DNA from: Cyclina sinensis
Lineage: Eukaryota; Mollusca; Bivalvia; Venerida; Veneridae
Direction of reading: 5' to 3'
Assembly: GCA_012932295.1 (NCBI GenBank)
Contig: JAAONU010000016.1
Span: 16,273,530 to 16,337,529 of the forward strand
Length of the DNA stretch: 64,000 bases
The notes beneath the pieces were generated by a model. It was not told the DNA's origin. It searched no databases and worked only from the letters and a program-made list of their open reading frames with translations. Both the position numbers and the translations under genes were made by a program. Positions 33,260 to 45,140 of this stretch are shown one piece after another. Positions within the stretch are counted from its first letter, which is position 1, and every line of letters starts with the position of its first letter.

Positions 33260-35400
33260 TTAGAGTAATTTACATAAATCAGAGAGATAACATTTCACAA
33301 TTATATTAGTTAATGAGCCATAGTTTTGTTCAATTTGAATGTTACAGGAGTTGACATTTTTCTCAAAATGCTTCTCTCAAACATGCATCACAATTATCTG
33401 TAAGTTAAAGTTTTTTGGCAATGCTTTTTGTGAAATGCTTTTCCTTTTACTTGTTAGATGTAACAGGTTGTCAACATTCATAATGAAGTGAATTATGAAT
33501 AAAGTCCTTTTAAAATAGTGTTACGTTTCCAGAATAGTGTTTCAGTAAATATTCCTTTATAACTGTGTTTTTATCAATTTGAAAAAACGTTGTTTTTACG
33601 TAAAGTATACAACAATATGCATGTACAGATTGTTGACTCAGTTTATACCGTATTTGAGATTTTAAACCCCCAGAATGATACAAAAGAGTCTAAATAAGTA
33701 TTTGTATAAGTAAATCTGTTACAATGGTAACAACCATTTCTGTACTAATTAGTCTCCATCCTTGTGATTCTTACTTACCATATTGACAAGGAACATATTT
33801 GTTACAGTAATTCAACATTCAAGACGGCACCCTTAATCCTGAAAATTAGCAGAATTATGCATCCATCTATAACATGTAGCATTCTTCTTTCATTATTTTG
33901 TTATAAAGAAATTCAGTTATATGACTTTAAAGTTTGTGCTAGTTTTGTTCTGAACCATAAAGAAAAGGTTCGCTGATGTTTACAGATATATGAGATATAA
34001 GAATGCAACATTTCAGTGGAAGAATGTATCAACAAGAGCACCGCTGGGCGGAGCATTATATGCCCGTCGGTGTTTTCTCTAAGTATGATGCATTTGTGAT
34101 ACAAGGGAGGAAACCTTAGCCTTTAAAACTAAATGATTTGCTTAAAATTTTGATTTTTTTTACCTTTGACCTACTGACCCCAAAATCAATAGGGAACAAT
34201 GGCTAGGTGGCATGTGTCTGAGATGGTGGGAGAAAAGCCTGTATAAAAAGAAACACTGTTGCGACTGCTCCTGGACCACACCTGCTCCTAGCACTCCTCC
34301 TTGCACTCAAATAAATATATGACATTACTGAAAACCCAGGATTATTATTTGAGTGACATTAATATTTGTGGGAACTTTCAATAACAGTGTAAAATGTTCG
34401 CTGACCTAAGTACAAATTGTTACCCTGTAGTCATTAGCCATTAGTCAAGAATATTCAAATTCAAATGTCAGCTAAATAGTCTACCTGGTATACACAAAAT
34501 ATCATGAATACTGATTTAAAGTTTAGTTCACATTATTGTTTTTAAAGTAAAAATTTGTGTGTATGTCCTGATGTTGTTAAGCCTTTCTTCCTACATTGTC
34601 AGTAAAATTTCACTGTAAAATCATTTGTGTATATACATGTATATTTTCATTGTTCTTTTACAATGTAATATTTTGCATTATCTACATTGTAAATAATCAG
34701 TTTTACTTTTGACAATTAAATTACATAATAGTGTAACACAATATCTAGTTAGTAATACATTGTATTCTTAATAGACAATTATATTTGTTTAAAGTGGTGC
34801 TCTTTTTTAACTTGGGCATAGTTTGATTATGTTTATTCGACATAACGTCTTTTATTTGATGAATAGTTCTGTTACAGCAACATTTTACTAACAGTATTAA
34901 GTGCATAATTTTGATATTTGTGATTCTATTTTTTATCCCTCAACTTAGTATTCGTATTTTTCAGTTGATTTTGTAATTATTTTGATTAATGTTTTGTATA
35001 ATATTTCACACAAATGTTTCACATCACAAGAACAAGGCAAAATCAGATGATCAAAACTTTGTGTCACTCGTCAAGGTAACAACTATATGTCTACTGTCAG
35101 AAATAACTTTTTTCTACATTTATTCACCTGTAAGTTTTTGGTTATTTTAAGGGAAATTTGATATATTGTTAAGTTATTTGTTCATTATTTGACTGTATGG
35201 TATATAAGAAGAAACCCTTTTATGAACAAATGGTAGCAGTGACTAATCAACACTGTTTGGCGTGAGATATGAATTCAGCAGAATTGCTTATTCCAATGAC
35301 TTCTTAACTAGGTTCACTGTTTTCTTTTCAAGTTATTAAATGTTATCAATACTTATCTTAGTTGTTTTTGTCGAATTTCAGTTATTTTAAGTTATACAAT
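33260..35400. other. AT-rich non-coding stretch with one small element fragment
   Basis: At 34030-34085, ACAAGAGCACCGCTGGGCGG...TATGCCCGTCGG looks like one end of another dispersed element (probably reversed, CTTGT complement first). Nothing else is recognised. Confidence 0.35.
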
Positions 35401-35529
35401 ATTAAGGTTTGGTGACTGCCAGAAAATGAAAAACATGCTTGGACAGATTCATAATTGGTTCCAGGATTACCATGGACGATTGTAGCATACACAAGGGACG
35501 TACACACTGCCCGTTAACAGAAGATATCA

Positions 35530-35790
35530 AAACAAGGGACCCATAGAAGACGAGTGTGTTAAAACAAGACCCATATACTGCCCAGATGTCTGAACAAGGG
35601 ACCCATATAGGGCCCATATACTGCCCAGATGTCTGAATAAGGGACCCATATAGGGCCCATATGCTGCCCATATAGCAAGCCCATATGGTGCCCGGTTGCA
35701 CATCCCATGTGGGCCCCACATGGGGTGCCCATATAGGACCCATATGGTAACCCAAATGGGGCCCATCTGGGTCCCATATATTTTGTTTGC
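35530..35790. repeat. GGGCCCATAT / GGGACCCATATAG short-repeat array
   Basis: Repeats of 10-18 bp built on GGGCCCATATGG, CCCATATAGGGCCC, CCCCACATGGGG and CAGATGTCTGAACAAGGGACC make this GC-rich island in an AT-rich region. All three minus-strand frames stay open because the unit lacks stop codons, giving W/G/P/M-rich peptides that are unlikely to be real proteins. Flanks to 36490 show nothing recognised. Confidence 0.6.
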
Positions 35791-36499
35791 TGGGTTAAAG
35801 ACAGATCATGGTAACCTAGAACACAGGTCATCAAGACAAAGCACAGAGCATGTTAAACGAAAATAAAGATTATGTTAAAGAAAGAGGCAAATGTCCTAAT
35901 CAAGTTTCATACTATAAGCAAGTTTTTTTTAACTATGTATAATAATATCACACAGAGCTTACCTAATTTTGTCCCTACATAGCTTCCCATTTCCTTGTTA
36001 CGAGATTTATCCGCTACTCAGCATTGCTGGTTTGCCTACTTCAGCATACTGAGCACGTTCTACATTTTTCACAAATGGACCTCATACATAAAACATCTTG
36101 TAATGCTCATGCAACTGGAATGAACTGTCAATATAGACAACAACCTGCATGTATCGAACTCTCTTTCTTCATTAACAACCGAAGAAACTATAGCAAACGG
36201 CGTTGCTTTCTATGAACTCATATGTTTCGTTCAAACTCTTGACAGTTAAATTTTGATTTAAAATTTCAGCTCAGTCCTGTTTCCCTTTATAAAAATATAT
36301 GTTATTCTTACCATGACATTGTAAGTATTTGTGTAACCCTCAACATTTTCCTGCTAAAAACAAACCATGAAACCTAAAAACTTAATCAAATAACTCAATG
36401 ATATTTTTGGACGATCGATATGAATTATGTATCATAAGAGAGCCAGGGCTTTTGGTCAGTTTTAAAAACGTGTAGTATCTTTTATTCGTTAAAAAAAAA

Positions 36500-37080
36500 C
36501 AGGAGGTCAAAAATGGCCATATATCGCTCACCTAATCAAGTGAAACATTCTGTCAAAGTTCCATGGTGATTGGGAAGAAAATGTTGCATCTACATTGTTA
36601 GAAAGATTTTTCTAAAATTTGACTTGGTGAGCTACTTTTTGACACAGCATGCTCCATATACAAAATAATTTACATGTCATCAAGCTAAACATTCCAACAA
36701 AGTTTCATGGTGAATGGATGGGAAACGTTCACAATGTTTTTTATTTAGGATTTGTCCTGGTGACATAGTTTTTAACCTAACATGACCTTTATATAAAATG
36801 TGTCTAGGAGTTATCAAGCTGATAATTCTGACAAGGATTCATGAGGATTGGATGGAGAATGTGGCCTTTAGAGTATTCACAAGGGTTTTCTATGATTTGA
36901 GCTGTGATCTAGTTTTTGACCCAACATAATCCATAAAAGCAAGAAGCCTAGACAAAACATGCTGAATAAGTTTCGTGATAATTAGATGAGAAATGTAACC
37001 TCTAGAGAGTTCATAAGGTAAATGTGGACGACAAACAGATGACGGACAGTCACAATAGTTAATCTTTGAGCACTAAAAAC
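36500..37080 (-). mobile_element. GTGAGC-type element, reversed and diverged
   Basis: AGGAGGTCAAAAATGGCCATATATCGCTCACCTAATC matches the reverse complement of the AGGTGAGCGAT...GGCCATNATGGCC 3' end. The right side, GACAAACAGATGACGGACAGTCACAATAGTTAATC, matches the reversed 5' GTCCGTC end. Three diverged units of about 130 bp contain CATGGTGATTGGA.GG.AAATGTTG. The element is old. Confidence 0.5.
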
Positions 37081-38940
37081 TCTCTGTACCTCCACGACTT
37101 TGCAATTGATTTCTCCATAAGGAAGCAATAATAGGTAAACAAAAATGGATTGAAAAAGTATAGTAGGAGTCAAATGGATTTATTTCAACATATCAGAATA
37201 TCATTCGGAACTCACCAATCACCACGCCCTTCCGAAGTTCCAGTAAAGTATTTCCAGTTGCTTTCATAATTTTTAAGTATGATCCAGCAAATTCGAATAG
37301 TTTTGAATACATCAGTATTACTTTATAAAACATTTTTCATGGTCGATTTTCCGTGAAAGATAATGCTCGATCGCCATACAAGCAATGGTTAACAAAAACT
37401 TACACCAACTTAAATTCCTGACATCCTGTGCACTTAAAAATTTAGAATTAATTTAGTTTTTTCTTTCCAAAATGTTTTGTATATTTTATATTTCGGCTTA
37501 ATTTCAAGCTACTGAAATTCTCTGATTATATTATCTGCTTCCATATATATATTCCTAAAAGTATATTGCTGCAAATAACTTTATTTGAAATTGAAGTATA
37601 TTTTCTTCAAAGGTCTGCGAATTAATTCTGTCCACACTGTCACAGTTTTGGTAGCACAAATCAAAAGCCATTTTAATAATGATGCGATGATTTGCGTTTT
37701 GGGGCATGTTCTATTAGTTCAGATCAAAGTCTTAAGCTCTGTTTTTTTTCTAATTGTTTTCTTCGTTGCTTTTTTTAAAGGAATCTTTAGAAACGCTATC
37801 CTGCCTTTTCAACATTATTCTTAGCTGTAGTGTAATTTCCCTTATTCTTGATACGTGTATGTGTACATGTTTGGACGTACTTCCTTCGTGCTCTACTTCT
37901 TTTAAATAAGTTTGCTGTTATCGAATAAACACATGTTTATTTAAGACTTCCTGAACTTAGAACCCAGAAATTGTAAGATATTACATGTGCATTTCACTAC
38001 TCATTCAATTGTAGATTTCACAAGACACAGTCCCTTTCCAAAGGTGAGACTGACAGTAAGACTGACTTATGTGTTGACTTTTTCCTTTCTAAAACTTGCA
38101 GAAAACTGTGGGTGTTACACATATCTATATACAAAATATATGCACAGCTAGAAAAATATGAATAATGAAAATATAAATACACTCTTTATAAAAATGCAAG
38201 CCAGATCAGAAAGAAACAAGTAACTTCATATTTCAAATGTGCTTGGACAGAATATGAATTGAAATAAAAGTAAAAGAATATTTTCTTAATTATTCTCAAT
38301 GAACGACACGGGTTTAATCATTGAAATTTGTGTATATACGTCAGTGTTAAAGATAATAAGAATTAGAAAATCTCGATTTCTCATTCTTATGATATATTAT
38401 TTTAGTAATATTTTGTGCTTTAGGCTATGCAACGTCAAACATACAAAGTACAAAGCTGTTATAAATTTCCTTTTTACTATTGAAAAGTACGTCAGTTGAA
38501 CATCCTACATGTACCTTTGAACTGTCGTTTTCCAAAACGACCGTTGTACAACAATTGTAACGTCCTCAAGGCCATAGATCGATATAAAACAACACCAGTA
38601 TGCATAGTTATTTATAATGCAGATCAAGTAAAAGTTAGATTCTGAAGTCCGGAGACCGGAAACTGTCGATTAGGAACTGCAGTAAAAGTTTGGTCATGCG
38701 CAGAGTCTTGTTTCGTTTTCAAAGGGGACTTGACTGGGATTTAAAAAGAAAGTAAATATCGATTTATCAGAAATTGATAACTTTTTTAGCGCAAAATGTA
38801 AGCCTGATCAGCAATTTTGTGTATTTTTAAGACATGGCAAACGAGTAAAGAAACATAAATGGGTATGGTATTAGATATAATTTATTAATATCACTGTACT
38901 TTCGATTTCAACTTTTTGGTTCACTGCAGAATAAAGTAAT
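37081..38940. other. AT-rich non-coding stretch
   Basis: No exon, RNA gene or element end was identified. Open frames here are short and without motifs. Confidence 0.35.
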
Positions 38941-38944
38941 TTCC

Positions 38945-39985
38945 CCAGGGGGTGGGGGGGGGGGGGTGGTACTTGAAAAGTTTTGGCGGGGGGTTCGGAT
39001 AGAGGTCTTGAACCCCGACCCCATTGTAGACTACTTTTTCCTGAATACGCAACCCCATTGTAGACTTTTAAGGCATCTTAGAAACCCCATTGTAGACTAG
39101 CCCAACGAATTGTGCGCAAGGGCTTTTTTTGTATTGACGATGGTCGCCCTTCGCGCGCGAAGGGCGACCATCGTCAATACAAAAAAAGCCCTTGCGCACA
39201 ATTCGTTGGGCTAGTTGAGACGTAAAGGCCGACATCTATGTAATATCAGTTTGTAAATCGGTCGGTCTTGCAGTCGAAATATTGAGACTACATTGTAGAC
39301 CAACATGCAAAATCATACACCCCTTTTTCAAGTGTTTATACATTTATATCATAAAATTTTAAGACAGTATGAAGCATAATTTTATTTTAACAAGATAAAT
39401 TAAGACGTAAACTCAATGACAGTTCTTGCTCTCATTGACCGCCTTTCAGCACTTTCTTGTCTGGGTGGTGCAACAACAGCACTAGTGGCTTGCACAGGTG
39501 GGTTATTAACCTGAATACCAAATTCCATTGTAGCAACAAAAAAATATCATTTAAGATTTCAGAGTAATTCTAGGTCAAATGATTAATATTATTCCATGCA
39601 CATGTATAAATACCCATGTCCATTTCATGTCAAGTAATTGGATATAAGACAATATGCATGCCATGGACTGCTTGTAGTTTGTTTCAGATGTTATTTCCTG
39701 CTGTGCAATACTTAGAGATTGTGATAAGGGATGTAATTTATATAATAATTATGAGATAAGCTCTAAAATGACAGGGTACTGTTATAATCCAATAAAGATG
39801 CTGACCTGCTATGATTAAGATTCAATTACAACCCCATGGTAGAATTATCTTTGCTAAGTATAACCGCATTAGAGACTAGATTTTACAGACCCCTTCAGAG
39901 ACACAGTAAAAATGACATGCCCCGTTGTAGACAAAAATATGAAAAAAATACCCCCTTTTTTCAGAACCCCCCACCACCCAATATA
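38945..39985. repeat. Repeat region built on CCCCATTGTAGAC, with G-rich / C-rich ends
   Basis: The left end has a poly-G run, GGGTGGTAC and GGCGGGGGGTTCGG; the right end reads CAGAACCCCCCACCACCC, roughly the inverse. CCCCATTGTAGACT recurs near 39022, 39052 and 39085, and diverged forms (CCATTGTAGCA, CCCATGGTAGA, CCCCGTTGTAGACA) recur toward the right end. It is interrupted by the palindrome at 39096-39215. Confidence 0.5.
39096..39215. repeat. Perfect 120-bp palindrome, no spacer
   Basis: The arm from ACTAGCCCAACGAATTG to the centre TTCGCGCGCGAA (39150-39161) is an exact inverse of the other arm, including matching T7 and A7 runs. The axis is between 39155 and 39156. TA dinucleotides flank the GCCCAAC/GTTGGGC arms, as a Tc1/mariner-type target duplication would. 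It could be a tiny MITE, a hairpin RNA source or an assembly fold-back. Confidence 0.9.
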
Positions 39986-40013
39986 TAGCTGTCAGATATG
40001 GCTGATGTAGACA

Positions 40014-40160
40014 AGAGACTAATGTAGGTTTAAAAGCATCTTTTTGCTTTTTTTGGAGAGATTTCTCAAAATCCATTTTCCACCACTATTTTGTTGGTTT
40101 CTGGTTGAGACGTAAAGGCAGCATCCTGCCTGAAGTCCCATTATTGAGACTACTGAACAG
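40014..40160 (+). repeat. Copy 1 of a dispersed repeat of about 150 bp
   Basis: AATGTAGGTTTAAAAGCATC, AAAATCCATTTTCCACCAC, GGTTGAGACGTAAAGGCAGC and ATTATTGAGACT match 40887-41120 in the same order. The second copy carries about 90 bp of extra sequence. A third partial match (GTTGAGACGTAAAGGC) adjoins the palindrome at 39214. Confidence 0.7.
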
Positions 40161-40181
40161 AATCCTGAAGACAAACTGCAG

Positions 40182-40340
40182 ATCAGTGGTCTAGTGGTAT
40201 TTAACGCTCTTGACTGGTAACCCAGGAGTCCGGAGATAGATCCCTTGCTCCTCCACTAACATTACTAATTGTCTTTCAGATGAAACATTAAACCGAGGTC
40301 CCTTGTATCAGTGCTGTACACTGAGCATGCAAAAGAACAA
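40182..40340 (+). mobile_element. tRNA-derived SINE (second type)
   Basis: The head GATCAGTGGTCTAGTGGTAT is A-box-like and is followed by CTTGACTGGTAACCCAGGAG and the degenerate B box GATAGATCCC. The body GATGAAACATTAAACCGAGG and TCCCTTGTATCAGTGCTG matches a SINE body commonly seen in marine invertebrates. The tRNA-like region is too degenerate to be a functional tRNA. The 3' limit is uncertain. Confidence 0.6.
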
Positions 40341-40886
40341 GTGGTGTCTCCTGAATGGGTAATCCAAATAATGGTTCTCAAAAAGTTGAATATCATGCTA
40401 TTTTTTATATGGTTGATATCCACCTTCAGAGTACAAACCAGAAAGTGTTCAAAATGTGGTGGAAATTTTTCCTTCTTTGCTTATGTAATGCCCAACAAAA
40501 TCTGTTGGGCAGTGATTTGTGCAAAAAATATGAAACATAAGAGCAAAAAATATGTGGTGAAAGAGTTAAATTTTCTGCTTCAGATGATTTATATTTCAAA
40601 TAAGTTTGTTGAAAAATATGTTGTCTGTAGTCGCAGATAGCAGATTTACAGTTTTAACATGCTAAAATCCATTATTGGAAAAATGGCATCAGAGGTAAAC
40701 ATTCACCACTGTATGTGAACCCTGTACTTTGAATTGAGATTATGGACGTTAAATCCATCCTAATTTTTAAGCGACAAGGCCAAGGCCAATCACATGCACG
40801 GAACTAGTTTATTATGTACAGCCTTCATAATGGTTTAATAAAGCACTGTATTCATTAGCAATTGCATTCTCTCTCCCATCAGATTA

Positions 40887-41120
40887 GACTGATGTAGGTT
40901 TAAAAGCATCTTTTTTGCTTTTTTGGGGGGTTTTGTGGAACAGAATAAAACAGAATATAGTATTTCAATATGTTTCCAAATGTGCAAGTGTAAATTGACC
41001 ATTAATCAGTTGGGATACAGGGATTTCACAAAATCCATTTTCCACCACCATTTTGGTGTTTTCTGGTTGAGACTTAAAGGCAGCATTCTGTCTGAAGTTG
41101 CATTATTGAGACTGGAATGG
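40887..41120 (+). repeat. Copy 2 of the dispersed repeat of about 150 bp, with internal insertion
   Basis: Same order of blocks as 40014-40160, but about 90 bp lies between the TTTTTTGC...GGGG block and ACAAAATCCATTTTCCACCAC. 41120-41930 holds nothing recognised. Confidence 0.65.
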
Positions 41121-41929
41121 GATGCTTTCTTTATCTTGCACTTTCCCCAACACCATAAAAATAAATAATCTCTTATTAGGGGGTGTCAGTCATAAGGGCA
41201 GCCAGTACTTAGGATAAACAAATAGACAGATAGACAAACATATGAGTATTACCTATAAGATTGACTTAAAAATGTGTATTTTCTCATTAAATATTTGAAT
41301 ATAACATCTTTATTTTGCTAAATTTATAAAAAAAAAATAGCTGACTGAATAATACAGTTCAAGTGTATTTGGGTATATTTGGGTATTTCATCATTTCCTT
41401 CCTTCTTATCTTTTTTGTGGCTCTCAGTTTTTTTTTAATTTTCAACAGTTCTATCCTTAAAATAAAAAAAATGTACACAAATCAGTCAGTGAGTGAGCAA
41501 ACAAAGAAACAAAAACATGAATGAATGATTTTGATTTAATGTCAAAGTTCTGTCAGGTGATTTCAACTTAACACTTCTCTGATGTGAAGACTCTGGGCAA
41601 ATGAACAGTGACTAAAAACAAGTTTTGAGTCTTGGCATAAAATGTTGCTTGCAATCCAGCTGACTGTCTTTCTGTGGGTTTAATGCTTTGATTGCTATTC
41701 ATAATTGCTATCAAACTTTTAGTTAATTTCAGGTCCTTCCAGTATCATTCAGACATGTTGTTTGTAGTTCTGTTTTCAACAACCATAAGGTCTAGTTCAA
41801 ATACTTGTTTGATCATAAAGTAAAGTGATAAACCATGAGACTCCAGTTTAGTGGGATCAGTTAAATTTTATTGACTTGTACAGACAGAAAAATCTTTGTC
41901 ATGTAAAAACAATTGCATAAAGAGTCAGA

Positions 41930-42146
41930 TTTTCAATGCATGGAATGATATATTCATTGTATGATGGGACATTTACAATGCATGGAATGATATATTCCAT
42001 TGTATGATGGGACATTTACAATGCATGGAATGATATATTCATTGTATGATGGGACATTTACAATGCATGGAATGATATATTCATGGTATGATGGGACATT
42101 TACAATGCATGGAATGATATATTCATTGTATGATGGGACATTATTC
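41930..42146. repeat. 42-bp tandem array, about 5 copies
   Basis: GGGACATTTACAATGCATGG recurs at 41966, 42009, 42051 and 42093, with GGGACATTATTC closing at 42135. The unit is 42 bp (one copy has an extra C) and copies are almost identical, so the array is young. Because 42 is divisible by 3, the minus strand shows an open frame with a 14-residue periodic peptide, best read as an accident of the period. Confidence 0.9.
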
Positions 42147-42374
42147 ATCTTAATATTAAACCAGTTATCTAGGTAAAACAGGTTTGTCCATGAACATTAT
42201 CTGATATGAAACTGATAAAGCATGATGTAGAATGAATTTCCTGTATGTTAAACCAATATATCTTCATATAAAGTCAGCCTTCTGTATATATCATGGCTTT
42301 AATTGTTTTATATGACATAAACAGTGCTGATTTAAAACAGATAAACAGTAATCTTGACCCAGGATATTAAATGA

Positions 42375-42556
42375 GTGGTCATGTTATTATACAATTATTG
42401 ACTAGTGTGCCATTGAATATGATGTGATATTCATGGGCCAAATGTTATATTGACCAAGGCTTCGGTCAGTATAACATTTGGCCGGTGAATAACACATCAT
42501 ATTCATTGGCACATGCAGTGACACAAGTCAATAACTGTTTTATTATATGACCACAT
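42375..42556. mobile_element. Foldback (MITE-like) element
   Basis: Long imperfect inverted repeat. GTGGTCATGTTATTATACAA, ATTATTGACTAGTGTGCCA, TTGAATATGATGTGATATTC and GGCCAAATGTTATATTGACC on the left are mirrored on the right by GGTCAGTATAACATTTGGCC, GAATAACACATCATATTCA, TTGGCACATG, GTCAATAACT and TTTTATTATATGACCAC. The loop is AAGGCTTC. Related pieces (GGTCATATAATAAATAG at 42954 and the palindrome ATTACACTAGTGTAAT at 43203) suggest a larger, decayed family member further right. Confidence 0.75.
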
Positions 42557-43424
42557 ACAATTGTTTCTACTAAGTTTTCTTCCAGACTGATTTTACATTC
42601 ATTACAATGTGTTAATTTTTTGTACATGTGTAGGACTTTTTATACTCATTCTCACATTACAATAATACTCAGAAGTCTGACAGATGATTTTGAAATCCAA
42701 TTGTAACATCAAAAAAAAAAAAAACACAAGTCGCCATTTCTTAGAAAAAGTCTAAGTGCCCGGATGTATTTTGTTTATTTCCCGGCATCATAGTAATTTT
42801 GTTAACTGAGTGCTGGGCACCAGACAGCACAACTACGAGTATCAACAGCAATCTATTTTTAGACCTAAAATATAACATAGGAAAAACCCAGAATACAGGA
42901 ATATAACAATATATTGTTGGTCGCCAACTGCGCTTTGAACCACGTCTATTTATAGGTCATATAATAAATAGATTTATTGCACAAGTTATTTGAATATGAT
43001 AAAAACAAGGCTCTGCCAAGTTTAAATTATCATTTTCAAGTAATGAGTGTAATAAATTCCATTTGAAATGACCATGAATATAATGTTCTAATTATATCAT
43101 ATTAGTTTTGTTTGTGAATGTTGGCAGCAATGCTCAGAAACTGTTTTATCCATATACACACGAACGTCATAAGCTTGTCGATGACGTAGACATCAAAGTG
43201 TTATTACACTAGTGTAATATCAAAATTATAACACAGCTGTATTGCACGCCAACAATGTCTTCTATGATATAAATTGAGTTAAGTTCCGATGCATGAATCC
43301 TTTAAGTCTTGTATATATTACACAGGTTTGGCTTGAATTGATGTGAAGTTAGTCTGATATGTAACCAGATCACCATAAGAGGTGAATGTCCTGTATAGTA
43401 AACCAGTAGGTTTATATAGAATCA

Positions 43425-44222
43425 GTCAGAGCTAAAAAATAGATTTTCATCAATATATTTGGCTTAAAATGACATCTCCTCAATAACCATTTGGCTGTTG
43501 TAAATCAAATTTGACAGAAATGTTTCTTATATTTTTAAAAGTGCTCAAACCATTCTGCTCCATTGCACTTAAGGGCTGCAAAAGCTAAAAAAAAAAATTG
43601 AAAAAGCATGTCCTAGATGGCAAGCTAATTTTTCCACGAGATTTTACAGAAATGTTCTTTACATTATAGCCCTCTATTAAAATTGCTGAAAAGATTCTGG
43701 TCCATTGAACAAATCAGCCACTAGAGCTAAAAATAGATTTTCGTCAATACTGGCTTCAAATGACTTCTCCTCTCAAACTGCTAAACCATTTCAGAAATTT
43801 TCCTGTTATTGCCCTTTTCTAAAATTGCTCAGACCATTCCACTCCATTGCACATAAGGGCTACAAAAGCTAGAAAGAGAGAAAGAAAAAACAACATCATC
43901 ATCTAAAATGCAAGGTGATTTTCAGCCAAATTCCACAGAAATGTTCCTTACATAGCCCACTAATAAAATTGCTAAAACAGTTTTACTCTATTGAACAAAA
44001 TGAGCTTAAAATAAATTTTCATCAATATTTTGCTTCAAATGACCTCATCGCAAGCTGCTATCTCGAAATTTCCTCTGCCCCATGGCTTTTATTATATAAA
44101 ATATGAGATCTTTGAAAATCTTCAATTAGAAAATGTAATGTTGCATCTGATGTTTGCTTAACAGGAGACCCTCAGCCAAAATACTCAGGTGAGTAATCCA
44201 GGACTATCATGGCCCTCTTATT
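43425..44222 (+). mobile_element. 5'-truncated copy of the dimeric-repeat HINE-like element
   Basis: It shares GAGCTAAAAAATAGATTTTC, CATTGCACTTAAGGGCTGCA and CTCAGGTGAGTAATCCAGGA with the element at 29770-31230, and the pre-terminal text CCCATGGCTTTTAT and TTGCATCTGATGTTTGCTTA. The terminal hairpin is degenerate (GGACTATCATGGCCCTCTTA). The 5' half of the array is missing. Confidence 0.65.
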
Positions 44223-44224
44223 AA

Positions 44225-45140
44225 CTTAGAACATTCATTAAAACAAGTTAATTACTTTAACACTCTACAGGTCATATTTAACATCCAGTCATTTTGAAAA
44301 ATTAAAAATTGGTTAGGATCTCCATCTTGATTATCTATAGGTCAAGTTCCAAACATGGTCATCTGGGGTCAATTCAGGTCATCGGGCTAAATTAAAGCAA
44401 AACCTTTTTTCTATTGGCCACATTTGTATACAATATTCACAAAAATTATTCAGAATGTTTGTCTGGAGAATCTTTAAGCTGAATTAAAAACTGGGTCACT
44501 TTGTATCAAGAACTAGGTCATCAGGTCAGATGATAAAAGAACTTTGTTTTCACTGTAGAAGCCATGCTTTCTTCCCTATCATCATGAAAATTTGTCAGAA
44601 CATTTATCTTGGTGATGTATAGGTTAAGTTCAGAAGTTGATCAATTGGGGTCAGAAAGTAGATCAAGTGGTAGAATCATACAAATCCCTCGTTATTGCCA
44701 GTCCAGAGACAATATTTTCTAAATCATTCTAGAAAATCATTAGAATGTTTATCTTGATATATCTAGGTCATGTTCAAAAGTAGGGCACATGAGGTTAAAA
44801 AAAAAGTAGGTCACCATGCCAGGCACCATATTTTCTTCCCAAAGATGATGAAAATTTGTCAGAATGTTTATGTTGATGATATCTGGGTCTTGTTTAGAAG
44901 TAGGTCACAAGGGTCATAAATGTAGATCCGCATGCTAGAGGCAATATTTTCTACATGATCCTCATCAAATTATGTCACAAAGATTTTCTTGATGATACAA
45001 TGTAACTGGGTCATGTTTTAAACAGGTCATGTGAGGTGAAAAAAAAGTAGGTCATCATGTTAATGGCCATATTTTCAACCTGATCATCTTGAAAATTTGT
45101 CTGACTTTTCATGTTGATGATAGCAGACACAACTGATATT
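44225..45140. repeat. Diverged tandem repeat of about 145 bp (AGGTCA-containing)
   Basis: TAGGTCAAGTTC, GAAAATTTGTCAGAATGTTTATCTTGATGATATC and AAGTAGGTCACA recur about six times. No clean ends were found. 45140-45770 is AT-rich and may include an untranslated exon of the PARP14-like gene near the ATG. Confidence 0.5.

Noticed and set aside
35402..35834. Three overlapping minus-strand open frames rich in MGPIWA-type residues
   Set aside because: They arise from the GGGCCCATAT short-repeat array in all three frames; no start context, splice sites or domain.
41954..42148. Minus-strand open frame with a repeating 14-residue peptide
   Set aside because: A consequence of the 42-bp tandem repeat being a multiple of three.
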